A stretch of DNA of 64,000 bases from Xanthomonas arboricola pv. juglandis. GTDB lineage: Bacteria > Pseudomonadota > Gammaproteobacteria > Xanthomonadales > Xanthomonadaceae. A program made the position numbers and the translations under genes. Each line of letters starts with the position of its first letter. Position 1 is the first letter of the stretch. This document shows positions 18,219-27,351 of the stretch, one piece after another. Below the pieces are notes generated by a model that did no database searches, was not told the DNA's origin, and saw only the letters and a program-made list of their open reading frames with translations. Location: positions 248,001 through 312,000 of the forward strand of contig NZ_JZEF01000006.1 of the NCBI RefSeq assembly GCF_001013475.1. Reading direction: 5' to 3'.

Positions 18219-18770
18219 GTGCTGCAGCGCGCCGCCGGCCTGTGGTTGTGGTGGGGACTGATCGGCGCGGCGCACGCCACCGAGCAGATTCCCGACCACA
18301 TCCGGATCGACGGGCAGGACGCGGTGCTGCTGGCCGAGCCATTGGCGCCGGTGCTGGACGACCAGGCCACCTGGCAACGGTTCGTAGCGCATGCGCGGCC
18401 GGCGCTGGGCAGTTGCAGTGCAAACTGGCGCGGTTACCAGGCCGATTGGCGCGTGGAGCAGACGCAGGTGCTGCTGGATCGCATCGTCATCGGTGCCTGC
18501 GACACCGCGCCGCCGGCGTTACCGCTCGATGTGCTGTTCCCCGGGCGAACCGCTCCGGTCGCCGCGGACTGGATCGATGGCGAGCTGGTGATCGCCCTGC
18601 CAACCGCCGCGAGCACCGGCGACACCGCACCCGGCGCCGCAGAAGCACCGTATCTGCTCCTGCAGGTGCAACACGGCCGCGTAGTGACGCGCGAGCCGCT
18701 CAGTGATGAGGCCAAGCTGCGCGCGCGCCGTGCCCAGGCCCACGTATCCGGCGCTGCCACCACCCCCTGA
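18219..18770 (+). CDS. hypothetical secreted protein
   Basis: The 183-residue product starts at a GTG only 5 nt after the SPOR gene stop, so it is almost certainly co-transcribed. It has a signal peptide (LQRAAGLWLWWGLIGAAHA, cleavage likely after AHA) and no membrane helix. Two cysteines (GSCSANWRGY and VIGACDTAPP) could form a disulfide in the periplasm. I do not recognise a domain. Context suggests an envelope protein. Confidence 0.65.
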   Translation: MLQRAAGLWLWWGLIGAAHATEQIPDHIRIDGQDAVLLAEPLAPVLDDQATWQRFVAHARPALGSCSANWRGYQADWRVEQTQVLLDRIVIGACDTAPPALPLDVLFPGRTAPVAADWIDGELVIALPTAASTGDTAPGAAEAPYLLLQVQHGRVVTREPLSDEAKLRARRAQAHVSGAATTP

Positions 18771-18783
18771 TCCCTTTGCCTGA

Positions 18784-19566
<783 letters not shown>

Positions 19567-19695
19567 CGATGGCCTGCAACGCCAATGCCTCGGTCGCGTC
19601 GCGATCCGATGGTGTGGCGGTCGGCGCGCGAACAGATCGCGCCGCATCCAAGCTGGGTGCGGCGCGGCAACCGGCGTACCGCCAGGGCTGATGAC

Positions 19696-19720
19696 AACGC
19701 CGCGCATTGCGCGGCGTTTT
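19696..19720. terminator. bidirectional intrinsic terminator
   Basis: AACGCCGCGCA pairs with TGCGCGGCGTT over 10-11 bp and is followed by TTTT on the plus strand. On the minus strand it is followed by GTCATC, so it is mainly a terminator for the SDR gene, but it also sits 12 nt after the end of the convergent acyltransferase gene. Confidence 0.75.
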
Positions 19721-19731
19721 GCTCTGCCTGG

Positions 19732-20859
19732 TCAGCCGCGATCGGCGGCAGCCAACGGCTGCGCGCCTGGCCGCAGCATCCTGTCGCGCAGTTGCAGGAA
19801 CGGGCGCTCCACCGCGTAGTGCAACAGCGCGCCGCCCAGCACTGCCACCAGGCCATACACCGCAAATGCCAGCACGCCGCGCCCCTCCAGCGCCGGGCCG
19901 AACCAGCCCTGGGTGAGATGGAAGACGGCCTTGTGGGTCAGATACAGGCTGTAGGAGATGGCCGCCAGCCATGCCGCGCCCGGCACGCGCAAACCGCCAA
20001 GCACACCGCTGCTGGCAGTGCCGGCGAGCACCAGCAAGGCCAGCCCCAGCGACAGCACCGGCCAGCCCACCGCGTTGCCGATCAGGCCGGTGCGCTCGCG
20101 GAACAGCCACAGTGCCAGCGCCAGAATCGCCACGCCGGCACACAGGATGGCGTTGCCGTGTTGCTGCAGCCGTTGCCACGTCATGGGGCGAAACACCTTC
20201 AGTACCGCCAGCACGACACCGGCCAGCAGACCGTCCAGACGGTTCCAGGTCGGGTAGTAGATGTCTTCGATAAACCAGTTGCGCTGCAGACCGACGCCAG
20301 CGCTGTCCAGGGCAGTGTTGTGCCACCAGATGCCAGCACGCAGCGCGATGCCGGCAACCACGACCAGCACGCAGAGCACGCCAAAGCGTGCAGCCGAGGG
20401 CCGACGCAGCAGAAGCGTCGCCAGCAACGGAAATACCAGATAGAAATGTTCTTCCACGCACAGCGACCAGGCGTGCGAGAACGCGGCATCACGGCCGTAG
20501 TCGACGAACAGGTTCAGGGTGAAGGTGACGAACATCCACCACGGCGCCAGCCCGGGCGACTCGCGAAAGTCCGGCCACGCCATGTAGATCACCAGCACCA
20601 GCAAGAACGCCGGCAGGATGCGAAACGCGCGGCGCAGATAAAACTCCTTGAAGTCCAGGCGTTGCCCGCGCGCCAGCGGCCTCAGCACCTGCGTGCCGAT
20701 CAGAAAGCCGCTCAGGACGAAGAACAGGTCCACGCCCATCCAGCCGTAGCGCGACAGCCACGCCCAGTCCGGCCCCAGACCGCCGACCACGAAGGAATGG
20801 AACAGCATCACCCAGACAATGGCGATGCCACGCAGCAGATCGAGAGCGGGGTAGCGCAT
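19732..20859 (-). CDS. OafA-type acyltransferase 3 family membrane protein
   Basis: The 375-residue membrane protein belongs to acyltransferase family 3, which transfers acetyl or other acyl groups to sugars of O-antigen, exopolysaccharide or glycolipids. The N-terminal LDLLRGIAIVWVMLFHS has the conserved R and H, and GVDLFFVLSGFLIG and FYLRRAFRILPAF are family hallmarks. About ten membrane helices follow. ATG 20859 begins MRYPALDLLRG; the open frame upstream to 21012 has no hydrophobic pattern. It lies 293 nt downstream of the glycosyltransferase of the NRPS cassette, on the same strand, and could act on its product. Confidence 0.85.
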   Translation of the reverse strand: MRYPALDLLRGIAIVWVMLFHSFVVGGLGPDWAWLSRYGWMGVDLFFVLSGFLIGTQVLRPLARGQRLDFKEFYLRRAFRILPAFLLVLVIYMAWPDFRESPGLAPWWMFVTFTLNLFVDYGRDAAFSHAWSLCVEEHFYLVFPLLATLLLRRPSAARFGVLCVLVVVAGIALRAGIWWHNTALDSAGVGLQRNWFIEDIYYPTWNRLDGLLAGVVLAVLKVFRPMTWQRLQQHGNAILCAGVAILALALWLFRERTGLIGNAVGWPVLSLGLALLVLAGTASSGVLGGLRVPGAAWLAAISYSLYLTHKAVFHLTQGWFGPALEGRGVLAFAVYGLVAVLGGALLHYAVERPFLQLRDRMLRPGAQPLAAADRG

Positions 20860-21152
20860 GCGGGCGATGCAAAGCCGAGGGAGCCCGATTGTGCCGCATC
20901 CCGCCGATGCGACGATGCCGGCGCCAGCGCTGGCGCAGTCGCCAGCTCGGATCAGCAATGCAGACGCTGTTTCCACATCACTCAGTCGTGCAGGCCTGGT
21001 CCGGTCGACCACCTATCGGCGACAGCAAAACGCTAGCACCCCGCCCGTGCAGCAGCCGAAGGGCTTCGGTGAGGCCAGCCGCATTGCCGCAGCCAATGCA
21101 ACGCCGACGCTGTGGCTCCCCCACAGCGTCAACCATCACGCATCGGCCTGTG

Positions 21153-22487
21153 TCACGCGACGGCCTGCTCGATCCGCACGGCCGGCGCCACCGACACCGC
21201 CGGTTGCAGCAATCCCCAGGCTTTCAGCTGCTCCACTGCACGGCCGATTCCGTCTTCCTCGCGGATGCGCTGCCCCAGCGCGCGTGCCGCTGCGCGCATG
21301 CTCGGCGCGCTGGCCTGGCTGATGGCATCGGCCAGGGTCTCCGGCTGTAATCCGACCCGTGCGAGCGCCGGCGGGGCGACGCCGCGTTGGGCCAGGCAGT
21401 GCGCCCAGAACGGCTGGTCATAGCCGAACGGCAGCACCACCGACGGAATCCCCGCAGCCAGCGCCGCACCGGTGGTGCCGGCACCGCCGTGATGCACCGC
21501 CACCGCCACCCGCGGAAACAGCCAATCGTGCGGTGCCTGTTCCAGCTGGAAGAAGCGCTCGGCATCGTCGGATGCGTCTTCCGCGGCCGCCAACCCGCCC
21601 CAACCGCTGGCCAGCAGTGCACGTTGACCGGTCAGACGCACCGCCGCCTTGACGATGGCGGTGAGCTGGGCCGCATCAGTGCTGATCATGCTGCCGAAGC
21701 CGATATACAGCGGCGGGGGGCCGGCCTGCAGAAACGCCTGCAGCGCGGCCGGCGGCTGCCACTGCGGCTGCGGCAACTGCCAGAACCCGCTGACCTGGGC
21801 CCGGTCCGGCCAGTCCGGCGGACGTGGGCACAGATGCTCGCTGTAGCCATACACCACGCGCTGCGCGCTGCGATCGGGCCCGCTCCACGGATATGCCGGC
21901 AGCCCCAAGGCCGGGCGCACGATGCCGTTGAGCGCCGGGCGCATCAGCTGCCAGCCGGCAAAGCGCACCGCGTGATGCAGCGCCACGCTCACCAGCCCGG
22001 GCAGGCGCACGGTGGGCATCACCATCAACGGCACATGCCGCGAGGCGGTCAGCGGCTGCAATTGCGTGAACACCACCGGCAGGCCATAGGCCTGGCCCAG
22101 GCTATGCGCCAGCGGGCTGGCGCTGCCGACGCCGAGAATCAGCCCGGCACCGGCACAGGCCGCACGGCCCTGCTCGGCCCAGTCGCGCGCCCACTCCAGC
22201 AGCTGCGCACGCAAGGTGCCCCAGATGCCGCGCCAGCCACCGCGCATCTCGGCGACATCCGGATGGCCCTGCAGCAGTTTCTGGTGGTCGCCGCTGAGCG
22301 GGAAGAAGTCCAGCCCATTGGCGCGGATCAGCGCTTCGAAGTTGGCGCTGGTCAGCACCCGCACCGGGTAACCGCGCTCCTGCAAGCCACGGCCCAGCGC
22401 GATGATCGGGCGCACATCGCCATGCGTGCCCAGGGTGGCGATCAGCACCGGGCGCTGGCGTCCCGCGTTGAAGGAAGACTCAGGCAT
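21153..22487 (-). CDS. UDP-glycosyltransferase-like protein (GT1/MGT family)
   Basis: The product (444 residues) is a GT-B glycosyltransferase of the macrolide/sterol/rhamnosyl transferase group. The N-terminal LIATLGTHGDVRPIIALGRGL binds the acceptor, and the C-terminal AVHHGGAGTTGAALAAGIPS plus VVLPFGYDQPFWA is the nucleotide-sugar signature. PPLYIGFGSM is the linker-proximal motif. Such enzymes glycosylate lipids and small molecules. ATG 22487 overlaps the end of the NRPS gene by 8 nt, so the two are translationally coupled and probably act in one pathway. Confidence 0.88.
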   Translation of the reverse strand: MPESSFNAGRQRPVLIATLGTHGDVRPIIALGRGLQERGYPVRVLTSANFEALIRANGLDFFPLSGDHQKLLQGHPDVAEMRGGWRGIWGTLRAQLLEWARDWAEQGRAACAGAGLILGVGSASPLAHSLGQAYGLPVVFTQLQPLTASRHVPLMVMPTVRLPGLVSVALHHAVRFAGWQLMRPALNGIVRPALGLPAYPWSGPDRSAQRVVYGYSEHLCPRPPDWPDRAQVSGFWQLPQPQWQPPAALQAFLQAGPPPLYIGFGSMISTDAAQLTAIVKAAVRLTGQRALLASGWGGLAAAEDASDDAERFFQLEQAPHDWLFPRVAVAVHHGGAGTTGAALAAGIPSVVLPFGYDQPFWAHCLAQRGVAPPALARVGLQPETLADAISQASAPSMRAAARALGQRIREEDGIGRAVEQLKAWGLLQPAVSVAPAVRIEQAVA

Positions 22488-25400
22488 ATTCGGCCACCCC
22501 GTCACTGGCGGTGGCGATGCTGCCATCGCGTTGTGCGGCTTTCGTGGTGGCCGCGTGCAGCAGTGCGCTGAGCGTGGCCGAATGCGTGGACGACAGCATC
22601 GAGTGGTGGTCGCTGTCCAGCACATGCAACTGCAGGTGGCGCACATACGGGCGCCAGGCCTGCGGCCGGTAATCCACCCACACCGTATCGTCGCCGCCGG
22701 AGGTCATGCGCACGCTCGCTTCGACGAACACCACATCCTGGTCCAGCGGCTTGGGACGGTGACGCCGCGCCAGATGCAGGTGGTGCTGGGTCATGCCGCC
22801 CATGTCGTCCAGCAACGTGGGGCGTTGTTCGAGCAGCTGGCGCACTGCGGGCAGGTCGTTCAAGCCGTAGTGATCGCACAGCAGGCTGGCCAGTTCGGCC
22901 ACCGTGGTCGGCATCGGCTGGCCGGGTGCCAGATGCAGGCCCAGCGCATGCACCGATGCACGCACGTTTTCCGATTCCGGCAGCGACGCGGCCTGCTCCA
23001 GGTGCGGGTAGCTGTCGAGCATCGCCAGCAATTCGACTTCTTCGCCCAGCGCATGCAGTTCGGCAGTGATGGCATGCGCGATCAAGCCGCCCAGCGACCA
23101 GCCGATCAATCGATACGGCCCCTGCGGCTGTACCGTGCGCAGCCGCGCCAGATAGTCGCGCGCGATCGCCTCGATGCTTTCCGGGCGATGCTGCGGGTCG
23201 CTCAAGCCGGGCGACTGCAAGGCATACACCGGCCACTGCGGATCGAGCTGGCCGAGCAAGGTGAGATACGACCAGCCCAGACCGACCACCGGGTGGATGC
23301 AGAACAGCGGCGGCGTACCCGGGGTGCCCGCACGCAACGGCAACAGCACGCCAAGCGGGTCGTTGGGGATCTGCGCGTTGCGCTTGATCACCTCGGCCAG
23401 GCCGGCAATCGTCGGCGCATGGAACAGGGTACCCAGCGGCAGTTCGACACCGAACGTCTGCGGGAAGCGTGCGGCCATTTCTGCCGCGCGCAGCGAGTCG
23501 CCGCCGAGCTCGAAGAAGTTGTCTTCGACACCCACCACTTCGATGCCCAGCACGTCCTGCAGCATCGCGGCCAGCTGCTGTTCGAGCGCATCGCGCGGCG
23601 CCACATGCGCGCGCTGCGGCAGCGCACCCGGCGACGGCAAGGCGCGGCGATCCAGCTTGCCATTGGTTGTCAGCGGCAGTGCCTGCAATGGCACCCACAA
23701 GGTGGGAATCATCGACGCCGGCAGGCGCTGCTGCAGATGTGCGCGCAACAGCTCCGGTGATGGCGTTGCGCCATGCTTGCCCACCACATACGCCAGCAAC
23801 TGCAGTGCGTCGTGGTCGCCATCGCGATGACCGACCACCACCGCCTGCGCCACTTGCGAATGCAGCAGCAAGGCGTTTTCGATTTCGGCCGGCTCCACAC
23901 GATGGCCGCGGATCTTCAGTTGCGCATCTGCGCGGCCGATGAATTCCAGCATGCCGTCGCGGCGCTGACGCACGCGGTCGCCGGTGAGGTACATGTTGCT
24001 GCCGTCGTCGGCGAACGGGTCGCGCACGAAGCGCTCGCTGGTCAGCTGGCGCTTGCCGCGATAGCCCTTGGCCACGCCCGCGCCGCCGATGTACAACTCG
24101 CCGATCGCGCCGGTCGGCAGCGGTTGCCGCTGCGCATCGAGCACATAGACGCGGGTATTGAGCAGCGGCCTGCCGATCGGCGGGGCGGCAGCGTCGGTGA
24201 GCTGCAACGGCATGATGGTCGACCAGATCGTGGTTTCGGTCGGCCCGTACAACTGGGTCAGGCGCCCGACCCGGCTCAGCAACTGGGTCGCCAGTTCCGG
24301 CACCAGGGCTTCGCCGCCGACCAGGGCGTGGATACGGTCCAGCGCCAGATCCTGATTGGCCAGCAGGATGCGCCACAGCGACGGAGTGGCCTGCACCATG
24401 CTGATCTGCTCCTGCACGATCAGCCGCGACAGGCTGCGTGGATCGTGGGTGATGCCGGCCGGTGCAATGACCACGCGCGCGCCCACTAACAACGGCAGGT
24501 ACAGCTCCAGCCCGGCGATATCGAAGGTGATGGTGGTGACCGCCAGCACGCGGTCGCGCGGACGCAACGCAAGCTCATGCTCCATCGCATGCAGGAAATT
24601 GAACAGGTTGCGATGGCTGATTTCCACGCCCTTGGGCGCACCGGTCGAGCCGGAGGTGTACAGCACATAGGCCGTACCGTCCGGCGTGGCCAGCGGCGCG
24701 ATCGCCGCCGGCAACACCGCCGGGCGCGGATCCAGCCAGACCATGCCGCCGAGCAGATAGCGCTCGCACAACGCCGGCTCGCAGACCAGCGCGATGGCAC
24801 CGGAATCGTTGAGCATCTGCCGGTTGCGTGCGGCCGGGCTTTCCGGATCCAGCGGCAGGTACGCCGCCCCGCTCCACATCACCGCCAGCAAGGCCACCAG
24901 CAATTGCTCGCTGCGCGGCAGCGCGATGGCGACCACGTCGCCGGGGCGGACGCCATCGGCCACCCATTGCGCGGCGATGCGCGAGGCCAGTTCGCACAGC
25001 GTGGCGTAGTCCAGGGTGCGGTTGTCGTATTGCACCACCACTGCCGCCGGCATCAGTTCGGCACGCTGCAGCATGCCGTGCAGCAGCGTGGCCGGCTCCG
25101 GCAGCGCTGCGGCGGTGGCGTTCCAGGTCTGCAACAGGCGGCGGCGTTCCGCATCGCCCAGCACATCGATCTGGCCCAACGCGCATTCCGGATCGGCCAG
25201 CACCGCATCGGCCAGATGGGTCAGGCGACGGCAGTGCTCGGCCAGCTCGTCGCTGTCGTACAGCGCCGGATTGGCATCCAGATCGAAGCGCAACGCGGCA
25301 CCGTCGCCGCGCTCGTAGCAGAAGATGGTCAGATCGTCGGCCGGGCCGTTGGACAGGTTATGCGGCATCGCATAGGCCTGGCCAAAGCGCAGTGCGTAAT

Positions 25401-26463
25401 CGAAGGCTTCGATGTTCACTGCCAGGCGTGCGAACTTCTGATCGATCCCGAACATGCCCAGATCGCGGCGCACGTCCTCGAAGCGGTATTGCTGGTGGCG
25501 CAGCGCGTGCCTGACCACCGAGGACACCTGCGCGAACAGCGCATGCACCGGCTGCTGCGGATCCATTTTCAGGCGCAGCGAAATCACATTGGCCACCAGG
25601 CCTGCGGTCTGCCGGTAGCGCGCATTGATGCGGCCGGTCACCGGCATGGCCAGCACCAGATCCTCGGCACCGGTGCAACGGTAGTAATACGCGGCGATCA
25701 GCGAAATCAGCATCTGCGGCAGGCTGGCGCCATAGTCCTTGCCGAGCGCGCGCAGCCGCACCACCTGCTGCGGCGAGAATTGTCCGGTGCCACGCAACAA
25801 CCCGGTCGACAGGTGATTGCCCGGACGCGCCAGGGTCGCCGGCGGCGGCAGATCGGCCAGCTGCTGCATCCAGTAGCTGCGGTCGCGCTGAAAACGATCG
25901 GACTCTCGATACTGCTGTTCCAGCTCGATCAGCGACAGCGCGCTGCCGTATTGCGCAGGCTCCGGCTCGATGTTTTCTGCGTAGGCGTTATACAGCACCG
26001 CCATGCGCTGCATCATGATCGAGGCGCAATAGCCATCCATCACCAGATGGCTGACGCATTGCACCCACATATGGTGGTCTTCGCCAAGGCGGAACACCGC
26101 GCAATGCCATAACGGCCCGTGCTGCAGATCTTCCGGCTTGCGGATTTCTTCGTCGACCCAATGCTCGGCGGCGTTGCGCGGGGAAGGATCTTCGCTGACG
26201 TTGAAATACGGGATCGCGGCGGTGTATTCGGGCAGGACAACCTGATGCGGCACGCCGTCGTGCTCGGCGATGCATAGCCGCAGCGTGTCGAATTCGCGCG
26301 TCAGCTGCATGCTGGCGCGGATCAGCAGCTGCGGATCCAGCGGGCCGAACATTTCCAGGGCTTCGGACAACATCAAGGTGTTGTCGGTATGCAACTTGCT
26401 GGCGACCCACAGGCCGCGTTGCGCTTTGGTCAGGGGAAACACGGGAGAGGCGTCGGTGTGCAT
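22480..26463 (-). CDS. single-module nonribosomal peptide synthetase (C-A-T-TE)
   Basis: The 1327-residue enzyme has one complete module. The condensation domain (about 8-430) opens PLTKAQRGLW like EntF and has SHLVMDG in place of HHxxxDG near residue 139. The adenylation domain (about 450-940) has LYTSGSTGAPKG, LYGPTETTIW, YLTGD, GRADAQLKIRG and NGKLDR. The carrier domain has FFELGGDSL with its phosphopantetheine serine near 991. The thioesterase has GWSLGG near 1123. By manual alignment to GrsA the pocket reads D-I-L-Q-L-G-L-I-W, which resembles glycine codes (inference). ATG 26463 lies 9 nt after AGAAGG and is preferred to 26472. No phosphopantetheinyl transferase or second module is nearby. 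Confidence 0.9.
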   Translation of the reverse strand: MHTDASPVFPLTKAQRGLWVASKLHTDNTLMLSEALEMFGPLDPQLLIRASMQLTREFDTLRLCIAEHDGVPHQVVLPEYTAAIPYFNVSEDPSPRNAAEHWVDEEIRKPEDLQHGPLWHCAVFRLGEDHHMWVQCVSHLVMDGYCASIMMQRMAVLYNAYAENIEPEPAQYGSALSLIELEQQYRESDRFQRDRSYWMQQLADLPPPATLARPGNHLSTGLLRGTGQFSPQQVVRLRALGKDYGASLPQMLISLIAAYYYRCTGAEDLVLAMPVTGRINARYRQTAGLVANVISLRLKMDPQQPVHALFAQVSSVVRHALRHQQYRFEDVRRDLGMFGIDQKFARLAVNIEAFDYALRFGQAYAMPHNLSNGPADDLTIFCYERGDGAALRFDLDANPALYDSDELAEHCRRLTHLADAVLADPECALGQIDVLGDAERRRLLQTWNATAAALPEPATLLHGMLQRAELMPAAVVVQYDNRTLDYATLCELASRIAAQWVADGVRPGDVVAIALPRSEQLLVALLAVMWSGAAYLPLDPESPAARNRQMLNDSGAIALVCEPALCERYLLGGMVWLDPRPAVLPAAIAPLATPDGTAYVLYTSGSTGAPKGVEISHRNLFNFLHAMEHELALRPRDRVLAVTTITFDIAGLELYLPLLVGARVVIAPAGITHDPRSLSRLIVQEQISMVQATPSLWRILLANQDLALDRIHALVGGEALVPELATQLLSRVGRLTQLYGPTETTIWSTIMPLQLTDAAAPPIGRPLLNTRVYVLDAQRQPLPTGAIGELYIGGAGVAKGYRGKRQLTSERFVRDPFADDGSNMYLTGDRVRQRRDGMLEFIGRADAQLKIRGHRVEPAEIENALLLHSQVAQAVVVGHRDGDHDALQLLAYVVGKHGATPSPELLRAHLQQRLPASMIPTLWVPLQALPLTTNGKLDRRALPSPGALPQRAHVAPRDALEQQLAAMLQDVLGIEVVGVEDNFFELGGDSLRAAEMAARFPQTFGVELPLGTLFHAPTIAGLAEVIKRNAQIPNDPLGVLLPLRAGTPGTPPLFCIHPVVGLGWSYLTLLGQLDPQWPVYALQSPGLSDPQHRPESIEAIARDYLARLRTVQPQGPYRLIGWSLGGLIAHAITAELHALGEEVELLAMLDSYPHLEQAASLPESENVRASVHALGLHLAPGQPMPTTVAELASLLCDHYGLNDLPAVRQLLEQRPTLLDDMGGMTQHHLHLARRHRPKPLDQDVVFVEASVRMTSGGDDTVWVDYRPQAWRPYVRHLQLHVLDSDHHSMLSSTHSATLSALLHAATTKAAQRDGSIATASDGVAEYA

Positions 26464-27351
26464 TGCGTGCATCCTTCTTGTGTGGCGCGCAGTCGCCCGG
26501 TGCGCCATGTCCGCAATGCGGTCAGTGGGACGCCGGATCAGCACCTGGCCTTGAAACGTGAGGTAAGAGACACCGACGACCGCCAGCGCATGCCGGCGAT
26601 ATACGATGGAACGCACAATGGGAACACATCACGAAGCGGCGTGCAGCGTCGATACAACGACGTGCACTGACTTTCCTAAAACACTTGTTTCCCGACAAGT
26701 TAAACAAACACTAACAATTAGCCACCGCGATAAACCGTGCAAAAATCACGAAATCCACGTCGCCCGCAAAAATTTTTGGCTGAAATGTGATTTCAACTAG
26801 TGTTCTGGATGCATACGTCTACAGATCGCGTTTTTCGCGCGTTGCACGCTACGGAACAGACTGCCATGCATCGCGCAGCAATCCGGCGAAGGCGTTTTTG
26901 CCGGGAATTTTGCGTGTTTCATGGCGTATCCGGGACCGCATGCACTAAGACCACTGCATGCAGCGGCATTGATTTTATTGCGTCGCAGGGACAACCATTC
27001 CGCAAGACACGCCGCTTTTTTTGAATGCCGTCTGCAACCGCATGGTCACACGACGGTTATTTGATTGTCATTGCCACCCGCGTCGATCACGCATGCATGG
27101 GTGTTGCTGGTGATCGCCTGGCCCTGGCTTGAGCGGATGGTGTTGGTCGTCGCACGTCGTCGCCAGGGCAGGACGTTACCGGGCTCGGCCAGGGCGCGCA
27201 GAATCCAGCGCGTCCGGCAATGGCGCCGGGTTCGGACCCGGAGCCATGCCGCATTACGGCCGCACAGCGGTGCTGCGGGCCGTCTCGTCAATGCATTGCG
27301 CGCGAAGGTGCAACAGAATGGCGCGCCACGGCCCCCGCAGCGCGCAGTGCC
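26464..27351. other. long intergenic region, AT-rich in the middle, upstream of the NRPS
   Basis: About 890 nt separate the NRPS start from the end of speA. The stretch 26640-26830 is markedly AT-rich compared with the surrounding DNA and carries TTGT and TTTAAC-like elements on the minus strand, so the NRPS promoter is probably here. A run of seven T residues (about 27015-27022) precedes a GC-rich part. The open frames between 27046 and 27379 show no recognisable protein and unlikely composition. I see no RNA gene. Confidence 0.5.

Noticed and set aside
24577..26112. Plus-strand open frames opposite the NRPS
   Set aside because: Shadow frames; no motifs and codon use opposite to the genome bias.
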